From positions 9,175 through 73,174 of the forward strand of contig NZ_BMSF01000015.1 in assembly GCF_014649015.1 (NCBI RefSeq): 64,000 bases of DNA. Direction: 5' to 3'. A model generated the notes under the pieces. The model was given only the letters and a program-made list of their open reading frames with translations, did not search any database and was not told the origin of the DNA. The stretch's first letter is position 1. Every line of letters starts with the position of its first letter. Below, one piece after another: positions 1 to 8,796 of the stretch. A program made the translations under genes and the position numbers. Origin of the DNA: Streptomyces narbonensis. GTDB lineage: Bacteria > Actinomycetota > Actinomycetes > Streptomycetales > Streptomycetaceae.

Positions 1-62
1 GTAGCGGCCTAGCACGCCGCCCTCTCAAGGCGGTAGCGCCGGTTCGAATCCGGTCGGGGGTA
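1..62 (+). tRNA. tRNA-Glu (CTC), 5' truncated by window edge
   Basis: Bases 1-62 are identical to the 3' 62 bases of the two complete tRNA-Glu copies at 147-219 and 346-418. The CTC anticodon arm, the T arm (GGTTCGAATCC) and the 3' acceptor strand are all present. The first 11 bases lie outside the window. No CCA is encoded, as is usual in Streptomyces. Confidence 0.93.
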
Positions 63-146
63 CTGATCCATCCTGCGGAACACCTGGGTAGCTCCCGGTG
101 CGTCCGCGGTGACATCACCCGGCTCATGCCGGGTGGGATCGCTAGG

Positions 147-219
147 GCCCCCGTTGTGTAGCGGCCTAGCACGCCGCCCTCTCAAGGCGGTAGCGCCGGT
201 TCGAATCCGGTCGGGGGTA
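147..219 (+). tRNA. tRNA-Glu (CTC)
   Basis: A 73-base cloverleaf. The acceptor strand GCCCCCG pairs with CGGGGGT, closing with a G-U pair. The anticodon stem is CCGCC/GGCGG around the CTC loop, and the T arm is canonical. It is identical in sequence to the copy at 346-418. The CCA tail is not encoded. Confidence 0.95.
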
Positions 220-233
220 CGGTGCAACCACCA

Positions 234-305
234 TGGCCTATGGTGTAATTGGCAGCACGACGGTTTCTGGTTCCGTTAGTCTTGGTTCGAGTCCAGGTAG
301 GCCAG
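234..305 (+). tRNA. tRNA-Gln (CTG)
   Basis: A 72-base cloverleaf. The acceptor TGGCCTA pairs with TAGGCCA, and the discriminator base is G. The D arm, a CTG anticodon in a T-rich loop (TTTCTGG), and a T arm with GGTTCGAGTCC are all visible. It lies between two tRNA-Glu genes, probably in one transcript. Confidence 0.95.
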
Positions 306-345
306 CTCGCAGAGCTCATCTGCAACCGCGGATCTGATCCGCAAG

Positions 346-418
346 GCCCCCGTTGTGTAGCGGCCTAGCACGCCGCCCTCTCAAGGCGGTAGCGCCGGTT
401 CGAATCCGGTCGGGGGTA
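346..418 (+). tRNA. tRNA-Glu (CTC)
   Basis: The third copy of the same 73-base tRNA-Glu, identical to 147-219. It is last in the cluster and is followed five bases later by a strong hairpin that ends the transcript. Confidence 0.95.
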
Positions 419-422
419 CGAA

Positions 423-458
423 CGAGGAAGCCCTTCCCTTCGGGGGAGGGCTTCCTCG
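423..458. terminator. Terminator of the tRNA cluster
   Basis: A 12-base arm (CGAGGAAGCCCT) pairs perfectly with its complement at 447-458 around a short TTCG-containing loop. There is no U-tract, as is common in Streptomyces. It sits between the tRNA cluster and the convergent ndgR gene, so it may serve both strands. Confidence 0.8.
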
Positions 459-545
459 CTGTTCCGCGCCGTCTGCGGACGCAACTCCGGCCCACCGCTG
501 CGGCGTTGAAGCGGTGGGCCGGGGACGGACGGAGGGACGAGGGGA

Positions 546-1262
546 TCAGCCGTTGCGGCGGAGCGCCTCGGAGAGACGGGCGGCGGCGTCGATGACCGCC
601 TGGGCGTGCATACGGCCCGGGTGGCGCGTCAGACGCTCGATCGGGCCCGAGACCGACACGGCGGCCACGACGCGGTTCGAGGGGCCGCGTACGGGCGCGG
701 AGACGGACGCGACGCCCGGCTCCCGCTCGCCGATCGACTGGGCCCAGCCGCGGCGCCGTACGCCCGACAGGGCCGTCGCCGTGAAGCGGGCACCCTGGAG
801 GCCGCGGTGCAGCCGCTCGGGCTCCTCCCAGGCCATCAGGATCTGCGCCGAGGAGCCGGCCTTCATGGTCAGCGTCGAGCCGACCGGGACGGTGTCCCGC
901 AGGCCCGAGAGTCGCTCGGCCGCCGCCACGCAGATGCGCATGTCGCCCTGGCGCCGGTAGAGCTGGGCGCTCTCGCCGGTGACGTCGCGCAGATGCGTCA
1001 GCACGGGGCCGGCGGTCGCGAGCAGGCGGTCCTCGCCGGCCGCGGCCGCGAGCTCCGAGAGGCGCGGTCCGAGGATGAACCGGCCCTGCATGTCACGCGC
1101 CACCATCCGGTGGTGTTCCAGTGCCACGGCCAGTCGGTGTGCCGTGGGTCGTGCGAGTCCCGTCGCCGCGACCAGTCCTGCGAGGGTGGCCGGACCGGAC
1201 TCCAGGGCGCTCAGGACAAGGGCTGCCTTGTCGAGAACGCCTACGCCGCTAGAGTTGTCCAT
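546..1262 (-). CDS. ndgR: IclR-family regulator NdgR (AreB-like)
   Basis: A 238-residue IclR-family transcription factor. Residues about 8-65 form the winged helix-turn-helix (GLARPTAHRLAVAL is the recognition segment). Residues about 85-235 form the effector-binding domain. The ATG at 1262 is chosen because it gives the compact family length; the open frame continues upstream across the leuC promoter, which is implausible. It is divergent from leuCD. In S. coelicolor NdgR, and in S. clavuligerus AreB, the orthologue in this same position controls leucine and other amino-acid biosynthesis and affects antibiotic production. Autoregulation from the shared 140-base intergenic region is inferred. 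Confidence 0.93.
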   Translation of the reverse strand: MDNSSGVGVLDKAALVLSALESGPATLAGLVAATGLARPTAHRLAVALEHHRMVARDMQGRFILGPRLSELAAAAGEDRLLATAGPVLTHLRDVTGESAQLYRRQGDMRICVAAAERLSGLRDTVPVGSTLTMKAGSSAQILMAWEEPERLHRGLQGARFTATALSGVRRRGWAQSIGEREPGVASVSAPVRGPSNRVVAAVSVSGPIERLTRHPGRMHAQAVIDAAARLSEALRRNG

Positions 1263-1287
1263 GCAACGATATTCGCGTCTCACTCTG

Positions 1288-1302
1288 TGAAACGCAAGTT
1301 CA
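1288..1302. promoter_or_regulatory. Candidate NdgR operator between ndgR and leuC
   Basis: The imperfect 15-base dyad TGAAACGCAAGTTCA lies 26 bases upstream of the ndgR start, in the only intergenic space shared with leuC. IclR proteins bind short imperfect palindromes of this size. Assignment to NdgR is an inference from position. Confidence 0.35.
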
Positions 1303-1402
1303 ATTTTCCGAGGACCTTGGCACTCTGGTGATGCGGCCGCACAACGGCCCGCGAAACGGGTCTCTAGTTGTGCCGGCGTAGACGTCGGCCGGAGGGAAAG
1401 CG

Positions 1403-2827
1403 ATGGGTAGGACACTCGCGGAGAAGGTCTGGGACGACCATGTCGTCCGGCGCGCCGAGGGCGAGCCCGACCTCCTCTTCATCGATCTGCACCTGCTGCA
1501 CGAGGTGACCAGCCCCCAGGCCTTCGACGGCCTGCGCCAGAACGGCCGGCAGGTGCGGCGCCTCGACCTCACCATCGCCACCGAGGACCACAACACCCCG
1601 ACCCTCGACATCGACAAGCCCATCGCGGACCCCGTCTCCCGTGCCCAGCTGGAGACGCTGCGGAAGAACTGCGCCGAGTTCGGCGTCCGGCTGCACCCGC
1701 TGGGCGACGTCGAGCAGGGCGTCGTCCACGTCGTGGGACCGCAGCTGGGCCTGACCCAGCCGGGCACGACCGTGGTCTGCGGCGACTCGCACACCTCCAC
1801 GCACGGCGCCTTCGGCGCGCTGGCGTTCGGCATCGGCACCAGCCAGGTCGAGCACGTGCTCGCCACCCAGACGCTGCCGCTGGCCCGCCCGAAGACCATG
1901 GCCATCACGGTCGACGGCGAGCTGCCCGAGGACGTCACCGCCAAGGACCTGATCCTCGCGATCATCGCGAAGATCGGTACCGGCGGCGGCCAGGGCTACA
2001 TCCTGGAGTACCGCGGCTCCGCCATCGAGAAGCTCTCGATGGAGGCCCGGATGACCATCTGCAACATGTCGATCGAGGCCGGCGCCCGCGCGGGCATGAT
2101 CGCCCCCGACGAGACCACCTTCGCCTACCTGGAGGGCCGCGCCCACGCCCCCGAGGGCGAGGACTGGGACGCCGCCGTCGCGTACTGGAAGACGCTGAAG
2201 TCCGACGAGGACGCCGTCTTCGACGCCGAGGTCGTCATCGACGCCGCCTCCCTGGCGCCGTTCGTCACCTGGGGCACCAACCCCGGCCAGGGTGCGCCGC
2301 TTTCGTCGAACGTCCCCGACCCGACTTCGTACGAAGACGCTTCGGAGCGCCTCGCCGCCGAAAAGGCCCTGGAATACATGGGGTTGACCGCCGGACAGCC
2401 GCTGCGCGACATCAAGGTCGACACCGTCTTCGTAGGCTCCTGCACCAACGGCCGCATCGAGGACCTGCGCAACGCCGCGGACCTCCTCAAGGGCCGCCAG
2501 GTCGCCGACGGCGTCCGCATGCTGGTCGTCCCCGGCTCCGTCCGGGTCGCCCTGCAGGCCCTGGAGGAGGGCCTGGACAAGGTCTTCAAGGAGGCCGGCG
2601 CCGAATGGCGGCACGCGGGCTGCTCGATGTGTCTGGGCATGAACCCCGACCAACTGGCGCCCGGTGAGCGCTCCGCGTCCACCTCCAACCGCAACTTCGA
2701 GGGCCGGCAGGGCAAGGGCGGCCGCACCCACCTGGTCTCCCCCCAGGTCGCCGCCGCCACCGCCGTCCTGGGCCACCTGGCCTCCCCGGCCGATCTGTCC
2801 GACGCCACCACCACCGCGGGGGTCTGA
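1403..2827 (+). CDS. leuC: 3-isopropylmalate dehydratase large subunit
   Basis: A 474-residue aconitase-superfamily enzyme. With LeuD it isomerises 2-isopropylmalate to 3-isopropylmalate in leucine biosynthesis. The three iron-sulphur cluster cysteines are visible at about residues 347 (VGSCTNGR), 407 and 410 ([11 protein letters not shown]). Active-site signatures [13 protein letters not shown] and [12 protein letters not shown] are intact. The ATG is preceded by a GGAGGG ribosome-binding site. leuD follows after 6 bases. The divergent ndgR gene is its likely regulator. Confidence 0.98.
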   Translation: MGRTLAEKVWDDHVVRRAEGEPDLLFIDLHLLHEVTSPQAFDGLRQNGRQVRRLDLTIATEDHNTPTLDIDKPIADPVSRAQLETLRKNCAEFGVRLHPLGDVEQGVVHVVGPQLGLTQPGTTVVCGDSHTSTHGAFGALAFGIGTSQVEHVLATQTLPLARPKTMAITVDGELPEDVTAKDLILAIIAKIGTGGGQGYILEYRGSAIEKLSMEARMTICNMSIEAGARAGMIAPDETTFAYLEGRAHAPEGEDWDAAVAYWKTLKSDEDAVFDAEVVIDAASLAPFVTWGTNPGQGAPLSSNVPDPTSYEDASERLAAEKALEYMGLTAGQPLRDIKVDTVFVGSCTNGRIEDLRNAADLLKGRQVADGVRMLVVPGSVRVALQALEEGLDKVFKEAGAEWRHAGCSMCLGMNPDQLAPGERSASTSNRNFEGRQGKGGRTHLVSPQVAAATAVLGHLASPADLSDATTTAGV

Positions 2828-2833
2828 GGAACC

Positions 2834-3427
2834 ATGGAAGCTTTCACCACGCACACCGGCCGGGCCGTCCCGCTGCGCCGCAGCAACGTCGACACGGACC
2901 AGATCATCCCGGCGCACTGGCTGAAGAAGGTCACCCGCGACGGCTTCGAGGACGGGCTCTTCGAGGCCTGGCGCAAGGACTCCGAGTTCGTCCTCAACCG
3001 CCCGGAGCGGCAGGGCGCCTCGGTCCTGGTCGCCGGCCCCGACTTCGGCACCGGCTCCTCCCGTGAGCACGCCGTCTGGGCGCTCCAGAACTACGGCTTC
3101 CAGGCGGTCATCTCCGCCCGCTTCGCCGACATCTTCCGCGGCAACTCGCTGAAGAACGGCCTGCTCACCGTCGTCCTGCCGCAGGAGACGGTCGACGCGC
3201 TCTGGGAGCTGACCGAGGCCGACCCGACCGCCGAGATCACGGTCGACCTGGAGCAGCGCAAGGTCCTGGCCGCCGGGATCGACGCGGACTTCGAGCTCGA
3301 CGAGAACGCCCGCTGGCGTCTGCTGAACGGACTCGACGACATCAGCCTCACCCTTCAGAACGAAGCCGACATCGCGGCCTACGAGGCGGCACGACCGTCC
3401 TTCAAGCCCCGTACAATTACGGTCTGA
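2834..3427 (+). CDS. leuD: 3-isopropylmalate dehydratase small subunit
   Basis: A 197-residue swivel-domain subunit of isopropylmalate isomerase. The family signature [14 protein letters not shown] is present, as is the N-terminal segment [14 protein letters not shown] typical of LeuD. It is translated directly behind leuC (6-base gap) and ends at a strong terminator. Length is normal for bacterial LeuD. Confidence 0.98.
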   Translation: MEAFTTHTGRAVPLRRSNVDTDQIIPAHWLKKVTRDGFEDGLFEAWRKDSEFVLNRPERQGASVLVAGPDFGTGSSREHAVWALQNYGFQAVISARFADIFRGNSLKNGLLTVVLPQETVDALWELTEADPTAEITVDLEQRKVLAAGIDADFELDENARWRLLNGLDDISLTLQNEADIAAYEAARPSFKPRTITV

Positions 3428-3442
3428 GCAGCGCTTTTCCAA

Positions 3443-3478
3443 GACTGCGCCCCCCACCGCCAGGTGGGGGGCGCAGTC
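3443..3478 (+). terminator. leuCD terminator
   Basis: A 16-base perfect stem (GACTGCGCCCCCCACC with its complement) around a GCCA loop, 15 bases past the leuD stop codon. Confidence 0.85.
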
Positions 3479-3531
3479 GCTTGTTGGGGCCCTGTCGGGC
3501 GACAACTCGCCCTAGATGGCACAATCGGTGC

Positions 3532-3759
3532 ATGGAACGCGACAGCCAACTCGAGCTCTACGAGGCAGTCGCCGCCCGATTGAAGGAAGCGCACACAAGA
3601 GTGCGCTCACTGCAAGTCCCGGAGGGCGTAAGGATGGCGCTGTCCCGGAAGCTGCTGGTCGTGACGGCCGCGGCGAAGCACGATCTCAAGGACGCGGCAA
3701 CGCGTCTGGACCGGTTGATGAAGGACCTCGACGAGGGCCGATTCCCAGAGGACGACTGA
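3532..3759 (+). CDS. Conserved small helical protein (unknown function)
   Basis: A 75-residue acidic/basic, probably all-helical protein with no signal peptide, membrane segment or recognised domain. The equivalent position in S. coelicolor (next to hupS) also carries a short conserved protein. The ATG at 3532 is chosen because the homologous-looking part starts with MERDSQLELYE. There is no Shine-Dalgarno sequence, but CACAAT lies 6 bases upstream at 3520-3525, so the message may be leaderless. Function is not known to me. Confidence 0.75.
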   Translation: MERDSQLELYEAVAARLKEAHTRVRSLQVPEGVRMALSRKLLVVTAAAKHDLKDAATRLDRLMKDLDEGRFPEDD

Positions 3760-3902
3760 CACCAGGAACTCCGCAGCGGGTCTTTTGCGTTGCGGCACTA
3801 GGGTGATTAGCCCGTTTCGTGTTTGATTTGCGGTATATACATGCCTAACGTGCGAAAAAGCTTGAACACTTTCGTTCTGGCAATGTCTCCGAAGGGGAAG
3901 AC

Positions 3903-4610
3903 GTGAACAAGGCGCAGCTCGTAGAAGCGATTGCCGACAAGATGGGCGGTCGCCAGCAGGCCGCCGAAGCCGTCGACCACGTGCTCGACGCCATCGTGCG
4001 TGCCGTGGTCGCGGGCGACCGGGTCTCGGTCACGGGCTTCGGCTCGTTCGAGAAGGTCGACCGTCCGGCCCGCTACGCCCGCAACCCGCAGACGGGCGAG
4101 CGCGTCCGGGTCAAGAAGACCTCGGTTCCGCGCTTCCGCGCTGGTCAGGGCTTCAAGGACCTGGTCAGCGGCTCGAAGAAGCTCCCCAAGGGTGGCGAGG
4201 TCTCCGTCAAGAAGGCCCCCAAGGGCAGCCTCACCGGTGGTGCCTCCGCGACCGTGAAGAAGGCCGCGGCCAAGAAGGCCACCACCGCCAAGAAGGCCGC
4301 CGCGAAGAAGGCGACCCCGGCGAAGAAGGTCACGGCGGCCGCCGCGAAGAAGGCGACCCCGGCCAAGAAGACCACCACCACCACCGCCGCGGCGAAGAAG
4401 ACCACTGCGGCGAAGAAGGCCTCGACGGCGGCCAAGAAGACCACGACCGCCGCCGCGAAGAAGACCACCACGGCCGCGGCGAAGAAGGCCGTCAAGACCA
4501 CGGCCAAGAAGACCGCGCCGGCCGCGAAGAAGGCCACGGCGACGAAGGCGCCCGCGAAGAAGACCACGGCGCGCAAGACGACCGCCAAGAAGGCCGCCGC
4601 CAAGAAGTAG
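3903..4610 (+). CDS. hupS: HU-family histone-like protein HupS with H1-like tail
   Basis: A 235-residue nucleoid protein. Residues 1 to about 94 are a standard HU fold, including the DNA-binding arm region with RYARNPQTGERV. Residues from about 110 onward are a lysine/alanine-rich tail of repeated AKKA, AKKT and PAKK units resembling eukaryotic histone H1. HupS of Streptomyces is the sporulation-associated HU paralogue that compacts spore nucleoids. GTG at 3903 gives the exact HU N-terminus (MNKAQLVEAIA). The low-complexity repeat tail is expected to vary in length between strains. A terminator hairpin follows. Confidence 0.95.
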   Translation: MNKAQLVEAIADKMGGRQQAAEAVDHVLDAIVRAVVAGDRVSVTGFGSFEKVDRPARYARNPQTGERVRVKKTSVPRFRAGQGFKDLVSGSKKLPKGGEVSVKKAPKGSLTGGASATVKKAAAKKATTAKKAAAKKATPAKKVTAAAAKKATPAKKTTTTTAAAKKTTAAKKASTAAKKTTTAAAKKTTTAAAKKAVKTTAKKTAPAAKKATATKAPAKKTTARKTTAKKAAAKK

Positions 4611-4630
4611 GACGAGCGGTACCACCCGCC

Positions 4631-4663
4631 GGGCCGGGCTCCCCACCAAGGAGAGCCCGGCCC
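4631..4663. terminator. hupS terminator
   Basis: An 11-base perfect stem, GGGCCGGGCTC with GAGCCCGGCCC, with an 11-base loop, 20 bases after the hupS stop. It could also stop transcription from the opposite-strand gene ending at 4748. Confidence 0.75.
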
Positions 4664-4696
4664 GCGGCGCGTTCACGGAAGCCCTGAAGATCTACG

Positions 4697-4752
4697 GAAG
4701 CCCGGAAGCCCGGAAGCCCGGAAGCCGGAAGCCGGAAGCTCAGAAGCTCAGA
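4697..4752. repeat. Short tandem repeat, 7-8 bp unit
   Basis: About seven copies of GGAAGCCC/GGAAGCC run into two copies of CTCAGAAG. The array ends inside the last codons and stop codon of the opposite-strand gene at 4748-4957. Confidence 0.8.
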
Positions 4753-4957
4753 ACGTCTGGAGCGTCACCAGGGTGATCCGCAGTCCGGCCCCGGACGTCC
4801 CCGGCTCCGCCTCGATCCGCACCCGCTGCCCCGGTCGGAGCAGCCGAAGCCCGCCCGCGTCGAAGGCCTCCGCCCCGAAATCCACCGGGGTGCCGTCGTC
4901 GAGCAGCACACTTCCGCTGCGGGTCTCGGAGTCGTACGTGAACGCGGTCGCCTGCAT
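4748..4957 (-). CDS. Small beta-rich protein, possibly cold-shock/OB-fold-like
   Basis: A 69-residue protein with alternating hydrophobic pattern. Its motif GSVLLDDGTPVDFGAEAF loosely resembles the N-terminal strands of cold-shock OB-folds. The RNP aromatic motifs of true CspA are not evident. It starts 10 bases after the cofC stop on the same strand, so the two are probably cotranscribed. Its 3' end carries a tandem repeat. No function can be assigned. Confidence 0.65.
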   Translation of the reverse strand: MQATAFTYDSETRSGSVLLDDGTPVDFGAEAFDAGGLRLLRPGQRVRIEAEPGTSGAGLRITLVTLQTF

Positions 4958-4967
4958 GGACCGCAGC

Positions 4968-5615
4968 CTATCCGGCCGCCGGCAGCCACCGGGCGGCCGT
5001 CCGCGGGCCGAGCCCCAGCGCCCGGGCCTCCGCCAGATCCTCGCCGGTGTCCACGTCCCGGCGCACGGAATCCACCCCGGTCAGTCTGATTTCCACCGCG
5101 CCCGACGACAAATGGCGCAGTCTCGACGCGCCTCCGAATGCCGGTTCCAATTCCACGCCCGGACCCGCCGAGAGGAATGTCGTACCTATTTCGGCGGCAT
5201 CCGCGAGAAATGCCCTCGGAAATGTCCGGGCGGTGTCCAGGACGCGGGCCAGCTCGGCGGTCCGCAGCGCCGGCAGATCGGCGTTGAGCGCGGCCACGCG
5301 CGCGTGCCGCCGCCGCTCCCGTATCGCACGGACCCCGTGCTCCAGCGCCGCGTTGAGCCCGGCCGCCGGGAGGTCCGGCACGATCCGCGCCCCCAGGGCC
5401 GCGAGGGCCGCCCCGGCCGCCGGATCGTCCGTGACGACCACCACATCCCGTACGCGCGCGCAGTTCAGCGCCGCCCCCACCGTGTCCTCGGCGAACGCCA
5501 GGGCGAGCCGGGGACGCAGCAGGGCGCCGGTCGCCGGGGCCAGTCTGCTCTTCGCCAGGGCAAGGGGTTTCAGCGGTAACACGAGGTGCCAGCCGTCGTT
5601 CGCGTCACTGTTCAT
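4968..5615 (-). CDS. cofC: Phospholactate/phosphoenolpyruvate guanylyltransferase (F420 biosynthesis)
   Basis: A 215-residue CofC/FbiD-family nucleotidyltransferase. It starts LVLPLKPLALAKSRLA, the family's nucleotide-binding P-loop-like region. ALNADLPAL carries the metal-binding aspartate, and GTTFLSAGPG and PAFGGASRLRH are family motifs. In actinobacteria it activates phosphoenolpyruvate (or 2-phospholactate) with GTP to build the side chain of coenzyme F420. The other F420 genes are not in this window. ATG at 5615 gives the normal family length. It is divergent from plsC. Confidence 0.9.
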   Translation of the reverse strand: MNSDANDGWHLVLPLKPLALAKSRLAPATGALLRPRLALAFAEDTVGAALNCARVRDVVVVTDDPAAGAALAALGARIVPDLPAAGLNAALEHGVRAIRERRRHARVAALNADLPALRTAELARVLDTARTFPRAFLADAAEIGTTFLSAGPGVELEPAFGGASRLRHLSSGAVEIRLTGVDSVRRDVDTGEDLAEARALGLGPRTAARWLPAAG

Positions 5616-5741
5616 CGTGGCCCATTCTGTCCCGCCCGCGCGGTCCGCCGGAGGCCCCGGGGCGTACCGTGTCCTCGACAGAGCAGGAGCATGGGGCGAC
5701 ACTTGACCCCCTGCCAGCCAGTCCCGGAGAAAGGTGTCCGA

Positions 5742-6494
5742 GTGCCCCGCCGCAGAATCGGCTTCTGGTACCGCCTCGCGGCGGTCATCGCCAAACCCCC
5801 CCTGGTGGTTCTGTTCAAGCGGGACTGGCGCGGTATGGAGCACATTCCGGCCGACGGCGGATTCATCACCGTGGTCAACCACAACTCCTACCTGGACCCG
5901 CTGTCCTACGCGCACTACCAGTACAACACCGGTCGCGTCCCGCGCCTTCTGGCCAAGGCGGGCCTCTTCAAGAGCCCCTTCGTCGGCATGATGCTGCGCA
6001 ACACCGGCCAGATCCCCGTCTACCGCGAGACCACCAACGCGCTGGACGCCTTCCGGGCCGCCGTCGACGCCATCGAGAGCGGCGAGTGCGTCGCCTTCTA
6101 TCCCGAGGGCACCCTGACCAGGGACCCCGACATGTGGCCCATGGCCGGCAAGACCGGCGCCGCCCGCGTCGCGCTGCTCACCAAGGTCCCGGTCATCCCG
6201 GTGGCCCAGTGGGGTGCCAACCTCGCGATGCCGCCGTACGCCCGGGGGAAGAAGCTCAGCCTCTTCCCCCGCAAGACGCTGACCGTCCAGGCCGGTCCGC
6301 CGGTCGACCTCTCCCGCTTCGACGGCCTGGAGCCGACACCCGAAGTGCTCCGCGAGGCCACCGAGGTCATCATGGCCGCCGTCACCGCGCTCCTGGAGGA
6401 GATCCGCGGCGAGAAGGCGCCCGCCGAACCGTACGACCACCGCAAGGCCCGCCTCGAACAGCGGCGCAAGGCCGCCGAGGGAGGCACCAAGTGA
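5742..6494 (+). CDS. plsC: 1-acyl-sn-glycerol-3-phosphate acyltransferase
   Basis: A 250-residue membrane-associated acyltransferase converting lysophosphatidate to phosphatidate. The catalytic NHxxxxD motif is visible as NHNSYLDP, and the second family block as YPEGTLTRDPD. GTG at 5742 is preceded by GGAGAAAGG at proper spacing. The stop codon overlaps the gpsA GTG, so translation of the two is coupled. This gives a compact glycerolipid operon: gpsA makes glycerol-3-phosphate and PlsC acts later on its acylated product. Confidence 0.93.
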   Translation: MPRRRIGFWYRLAAVIAKPPLVVLFKRDWRGMEHIPADGGFITVVNHNSYLDPLSYAHYQYNTGRVPRLLAKAGLFKSPFVGMMLRNTGQIPVYRETTNALDAFRAAVDAIESGECVAFYPEGTLTRDPDMWPMAGKTGAARVALLTKVPVIPVAQWGANLAMPPYARGKKLSLFPRKTLTVQAGPPVDLSRFDGLEPTPEVLREATEVIMAAVTALLEEIRGEKAPAEPYDHRKARLEQRRKAAEGGTK

Positions 6495-7492
6495 CCAAGG
6501 CAGCAGTCTTCGGCAACGGATCCTGGGGCACGGCCTTCGCCATGGTGCTCGCCGACGCGGGCTGCGAGGTGAGCCTCTGGGGCCGCCGCGCGGAGCTCGC
6601 GAAGGAGATCAACGCCACTCGGGTCAACCCCGACTACCTCCCGGGCATCGAGCTCCCGCGGTCGATCACGGCCACCGCCGACCCGGCGGAGGCCGCCCAC
6701 GACGCCGACTTCACGGTCCTCGTCGTCCCCTCGCAGACGCTGCGCGGCAACCTCGCCGCCTGGAAGCCGCTGCTCGCCCCCGACACCGTCCTCGTCTCCC
6801 TCATGAAGGGCGTCGAACTCGGCACGGCCGAGCGGATGAGCGAGGTCGTCATGGAGGTCGCGGACGTGCCCGCCGAGCGCGTGGCCGTTCTCACCGGGCC
6901 CAACCTGGCCAAGGAGATCGCCTCCCGGCAGCCCGCCGGAGCCGTGGTCGCCTGCGCCGACGAGTCGGTCGCGCAGCGGCTCCAGACAGCCTGTATGACC
7001 CCGTACTTCCGCCCGTACACGAGCACCGACGTCGTCGGCTGCGAGCTCGGCGGCGCGGTCAAGAACGTCATCGGACTCGCCGTCGGCATCGCCAACGGCA
7101 TGGGACTCGGCGACAACTCGAAGGCCACGCTCATCACCCGGGGCCTCGCCGAGACCACCCGCCTCGGCCTCGCCATGGGCGCCGACCCGCTCACCTTCTC
7201 CGGCCTCGCCGGCCTCGGCGACCTGGTGGCCACCTGCTCCTCGCCGCTCTCCCGGAACAACACCTTCGGCACCAACCTGGGCCGCGGGATGACCCTCCAG
7301 GAGACCATCGCGGCCACCAAGCAGACCGCCGAAGGCGTCAAGTCCTGCGAGTCCGTGCTCGACCTGGCCCGCCGCCACGGCGTCGACATGCCGATCACCG
7401 AGACCGTCGTCTCGATCGTGCACGAGGGCAAGCCGCCGGTCGTCGCCCTCAAGGAGCTCATGTCGCGCAGCGCGAAGTCCGAGCGCCGCTGA
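6491..7492 (+). CDS. gpsA: NAD(P)-dependent glycerol-3-phosphate dehydrogenase
   Basis: A 333-residue cytosolic enzyme reducing dihydroxyacetone phosphate to sn-glycerol-3-phosphate for phospholipids. The N-terminal nucleotide-binding loop is FGNGSWGTAFA. The catalytic lysine region GGAVKNVIGLAVGI and the substrate motif LGDNSKATLITRGL are intact. GTG at 6491 overlaps the plsC stop by 4 bases. Confidence 0.97.
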   Translation: MTKAAVFGNGSWGTAFAMVLADAGCEVSLWGRRAELAKEINATRVNPDYLPGIELPRSITATADPAEAAHDADFTVLVVPSQTLRGNLAAWKPLLAPDTVLVSLMKGVELGTAERMSEVVMEVADVPAERVAVLTGPNLAKEIASRQPAGAVVACADESVAQRLQTACMTPYFRPYTSTDVVGCELGGAVKNVIGLAVGIANGMGLGDNSKATLITRGLAETTRLGLAMGADPLTFSGLAGLGDLVATCSSPLSRNNTFGTNLGRGMTLQETIAATKQTAEGVKSCESVLDLARRHGVDMPITETVVSIVHEGKPPVVALKELMSRSAKSERR

Positions 7493-7596
7493 CACGGACG
7501 CGGAACGGCACGGCGGCGACACCCGCTGCGCCGTACGCGCGCGGCGGCAGCGGGGCGCTCAGGAGTTCGGGAACCGCAAGGTACGCTCATCGCGAT

Positions 7597-8736
7597 ATGA
7601 GCGAGAACACCCAGAGCCCCCGCAAGCCGCGCGTGGCCGTCGTCTTCGGCGGTCGCAGCTCCGAGCACGCCATCTCCGTCGTCACGGCGGGCGCCGTCCT
7701 GAGCGCCATCGACCGGGACAAGTACGACGTGCTGCCCATCGGCATCACGACGGACGGGCGCTGGGCGCTCACCGCCGACGCCCCCGAGCGCATGGCCATC
7801 GCCGACCGCGCCCTGCCGAACGTCGCCGATCTGGCCGAGTCCGAGGAGGGCGGTGTCGTCCTCTCCGTCGACCCCGCCAACCGCGAGGTCGTCCTCAGCG
7901 AGCCCGGCTCCGTCCCGCGCGCCCTCGGCGAGGTCGACGTGGTCTTCCCGATGCTGCACGGCCCGTACGGCGAGGACGGCACCCTCCAGGGCCTCCTGGA
8001 GCTCTCCGGCGTCCCCTACGTCGGCGCGGGCGTCCTCGCCTCCGCCGTCGGCCAGGACAAGGAGTACATGAAGCGGGTCTTCGTCTCCTTCGGACTGCCG
8101 GTCGGCCCGTACGAGGTCATCCGGCCGCGCGAGTGGGAGCAGAACCCGGCCGCCGCCCGCAAGAAGATCGTCGAGTTCGCCGCCGAGCACGGCTGGCCGC
8201 TCTTCGTGAAGCCGGCCCGCGGCGGTTCGTCCATGGGCATCACCAAGGTCGACGACCTCTCGGGCCTGGACGAGGCCATCGAGGAGGCCCGCCGCCACGA
8301 CCCCAAGATCCTCGTCGAGTCGCTGCTCCGCGGCCGCGAGATCGAGTGCGGCGTCCTGGAGTTCGAGGACGGCCCGCGCGCCAGCGTGCCGGCCGAGATC
8401 CCGCCGGTCACCGACCACGACTTCTACGACTTCGAGGCCAAGTACATCGACTCGGCCTCCGGCATCGTGCCCGCGCCGATCGGCGACGAGGCCACCGCCG
8501 AGATCCAGCGCCTGGCCGTCGCGGCCTACGAGGCGATCTCCTGCGAGGGCCTGGTCCGCGCCGACTTCTTCCTCACCGAGGACGGCGACTTCGTCATCAA
8601 CGAGGTCAACACGATGCCCGGCTTCACCCCCATCTCCATGTACCCGCGCATGTGGCAGGAGAGCGGCGTGAGCTACCCCGAGCTCGTCGACCGGCTGATC
8701 CAGGCCGCGCTGACCCGCTCCACGGGCCTGCGCTAG
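7597..8736 (+). CDS. ddl: D-alanine--D-alanine ligase
   Basis: A 379-residue ATP-grasp ligase making D-Ala-D-Ala for peptidoglycan. Visible blocks are VVFGGRSSEHAISV at the N-terminus, MLHGPYGEDGTLQG, the ATP-binding KPARGGSSMGITKV, and the metal-binding FVINEVNTMPGFTP near the end. Length matches actinobacterial DdlA. It stands alone downstream of gpsA (105-base gap) and converges on the DUF3515 gene, with a hairpin between them. The sequence does not show an unusual D-Ala-D-Lac-type specificity that I could call. Confidence 0.97.
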   Translation: MSENTQSPRKPRVAVVFGGRSSEHAISVVTAGAVLSAIDRDKYDVLPIGITTDGRWALTADAPERMAIADRALPNVADLAESEEGGVVLSVDPANREVVLSEPGSVPRALGEVDVVFPMLHGPYGEDGTLQGLLELSGVPYVGAGVLASAVGQDKEYMKRVFVSFGLPVGPYEVIRPREWEQNPAAARKKIVEFAAEHGWPLFVKPARGGSSMGITKVDDLSGLDEAIEEARRHDPKILVESLLRGREIECGVLEFEDGPRASVPAEIPPVTDHDFYDFEAKYIDSASGIVPAPIGDEATAEIQRLAVAAYEAISCEGLVRADFFLTEDGDFVINEVNTMPGFTPISMYPRMWQESGVSYPELVDRLIQAALTRSTGLR

Positions 8737-8764
8737 CCCCCTCGGGCAGCGGTCGGGAACACGC

Positions 8765-8796
8765 GATCCGGAGTGCGCCTAGAAGCACTCCGGATC
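8765..8796. terminator. Bidirectional hairpin at the ddl / DUF3515 junction
   Basis: A 12-base perfect stem (GATCCGGAGTGC with its complement) and an 8-base loop. It lies 28 bases past the ddl stop and overlaps the last codons and stop of the convergent gene. Confidence 0.7.

Noticed and set aside
1364-3505. A 713-codon open frame antisense to leuC and leuD
   Set aside because: High GC keeps antisense frames open. Its product is a low-complexity Gly/Arg/Val string, and leuCD on the other strand have intact family motifs. The same holds for many long shadow frames in the window.
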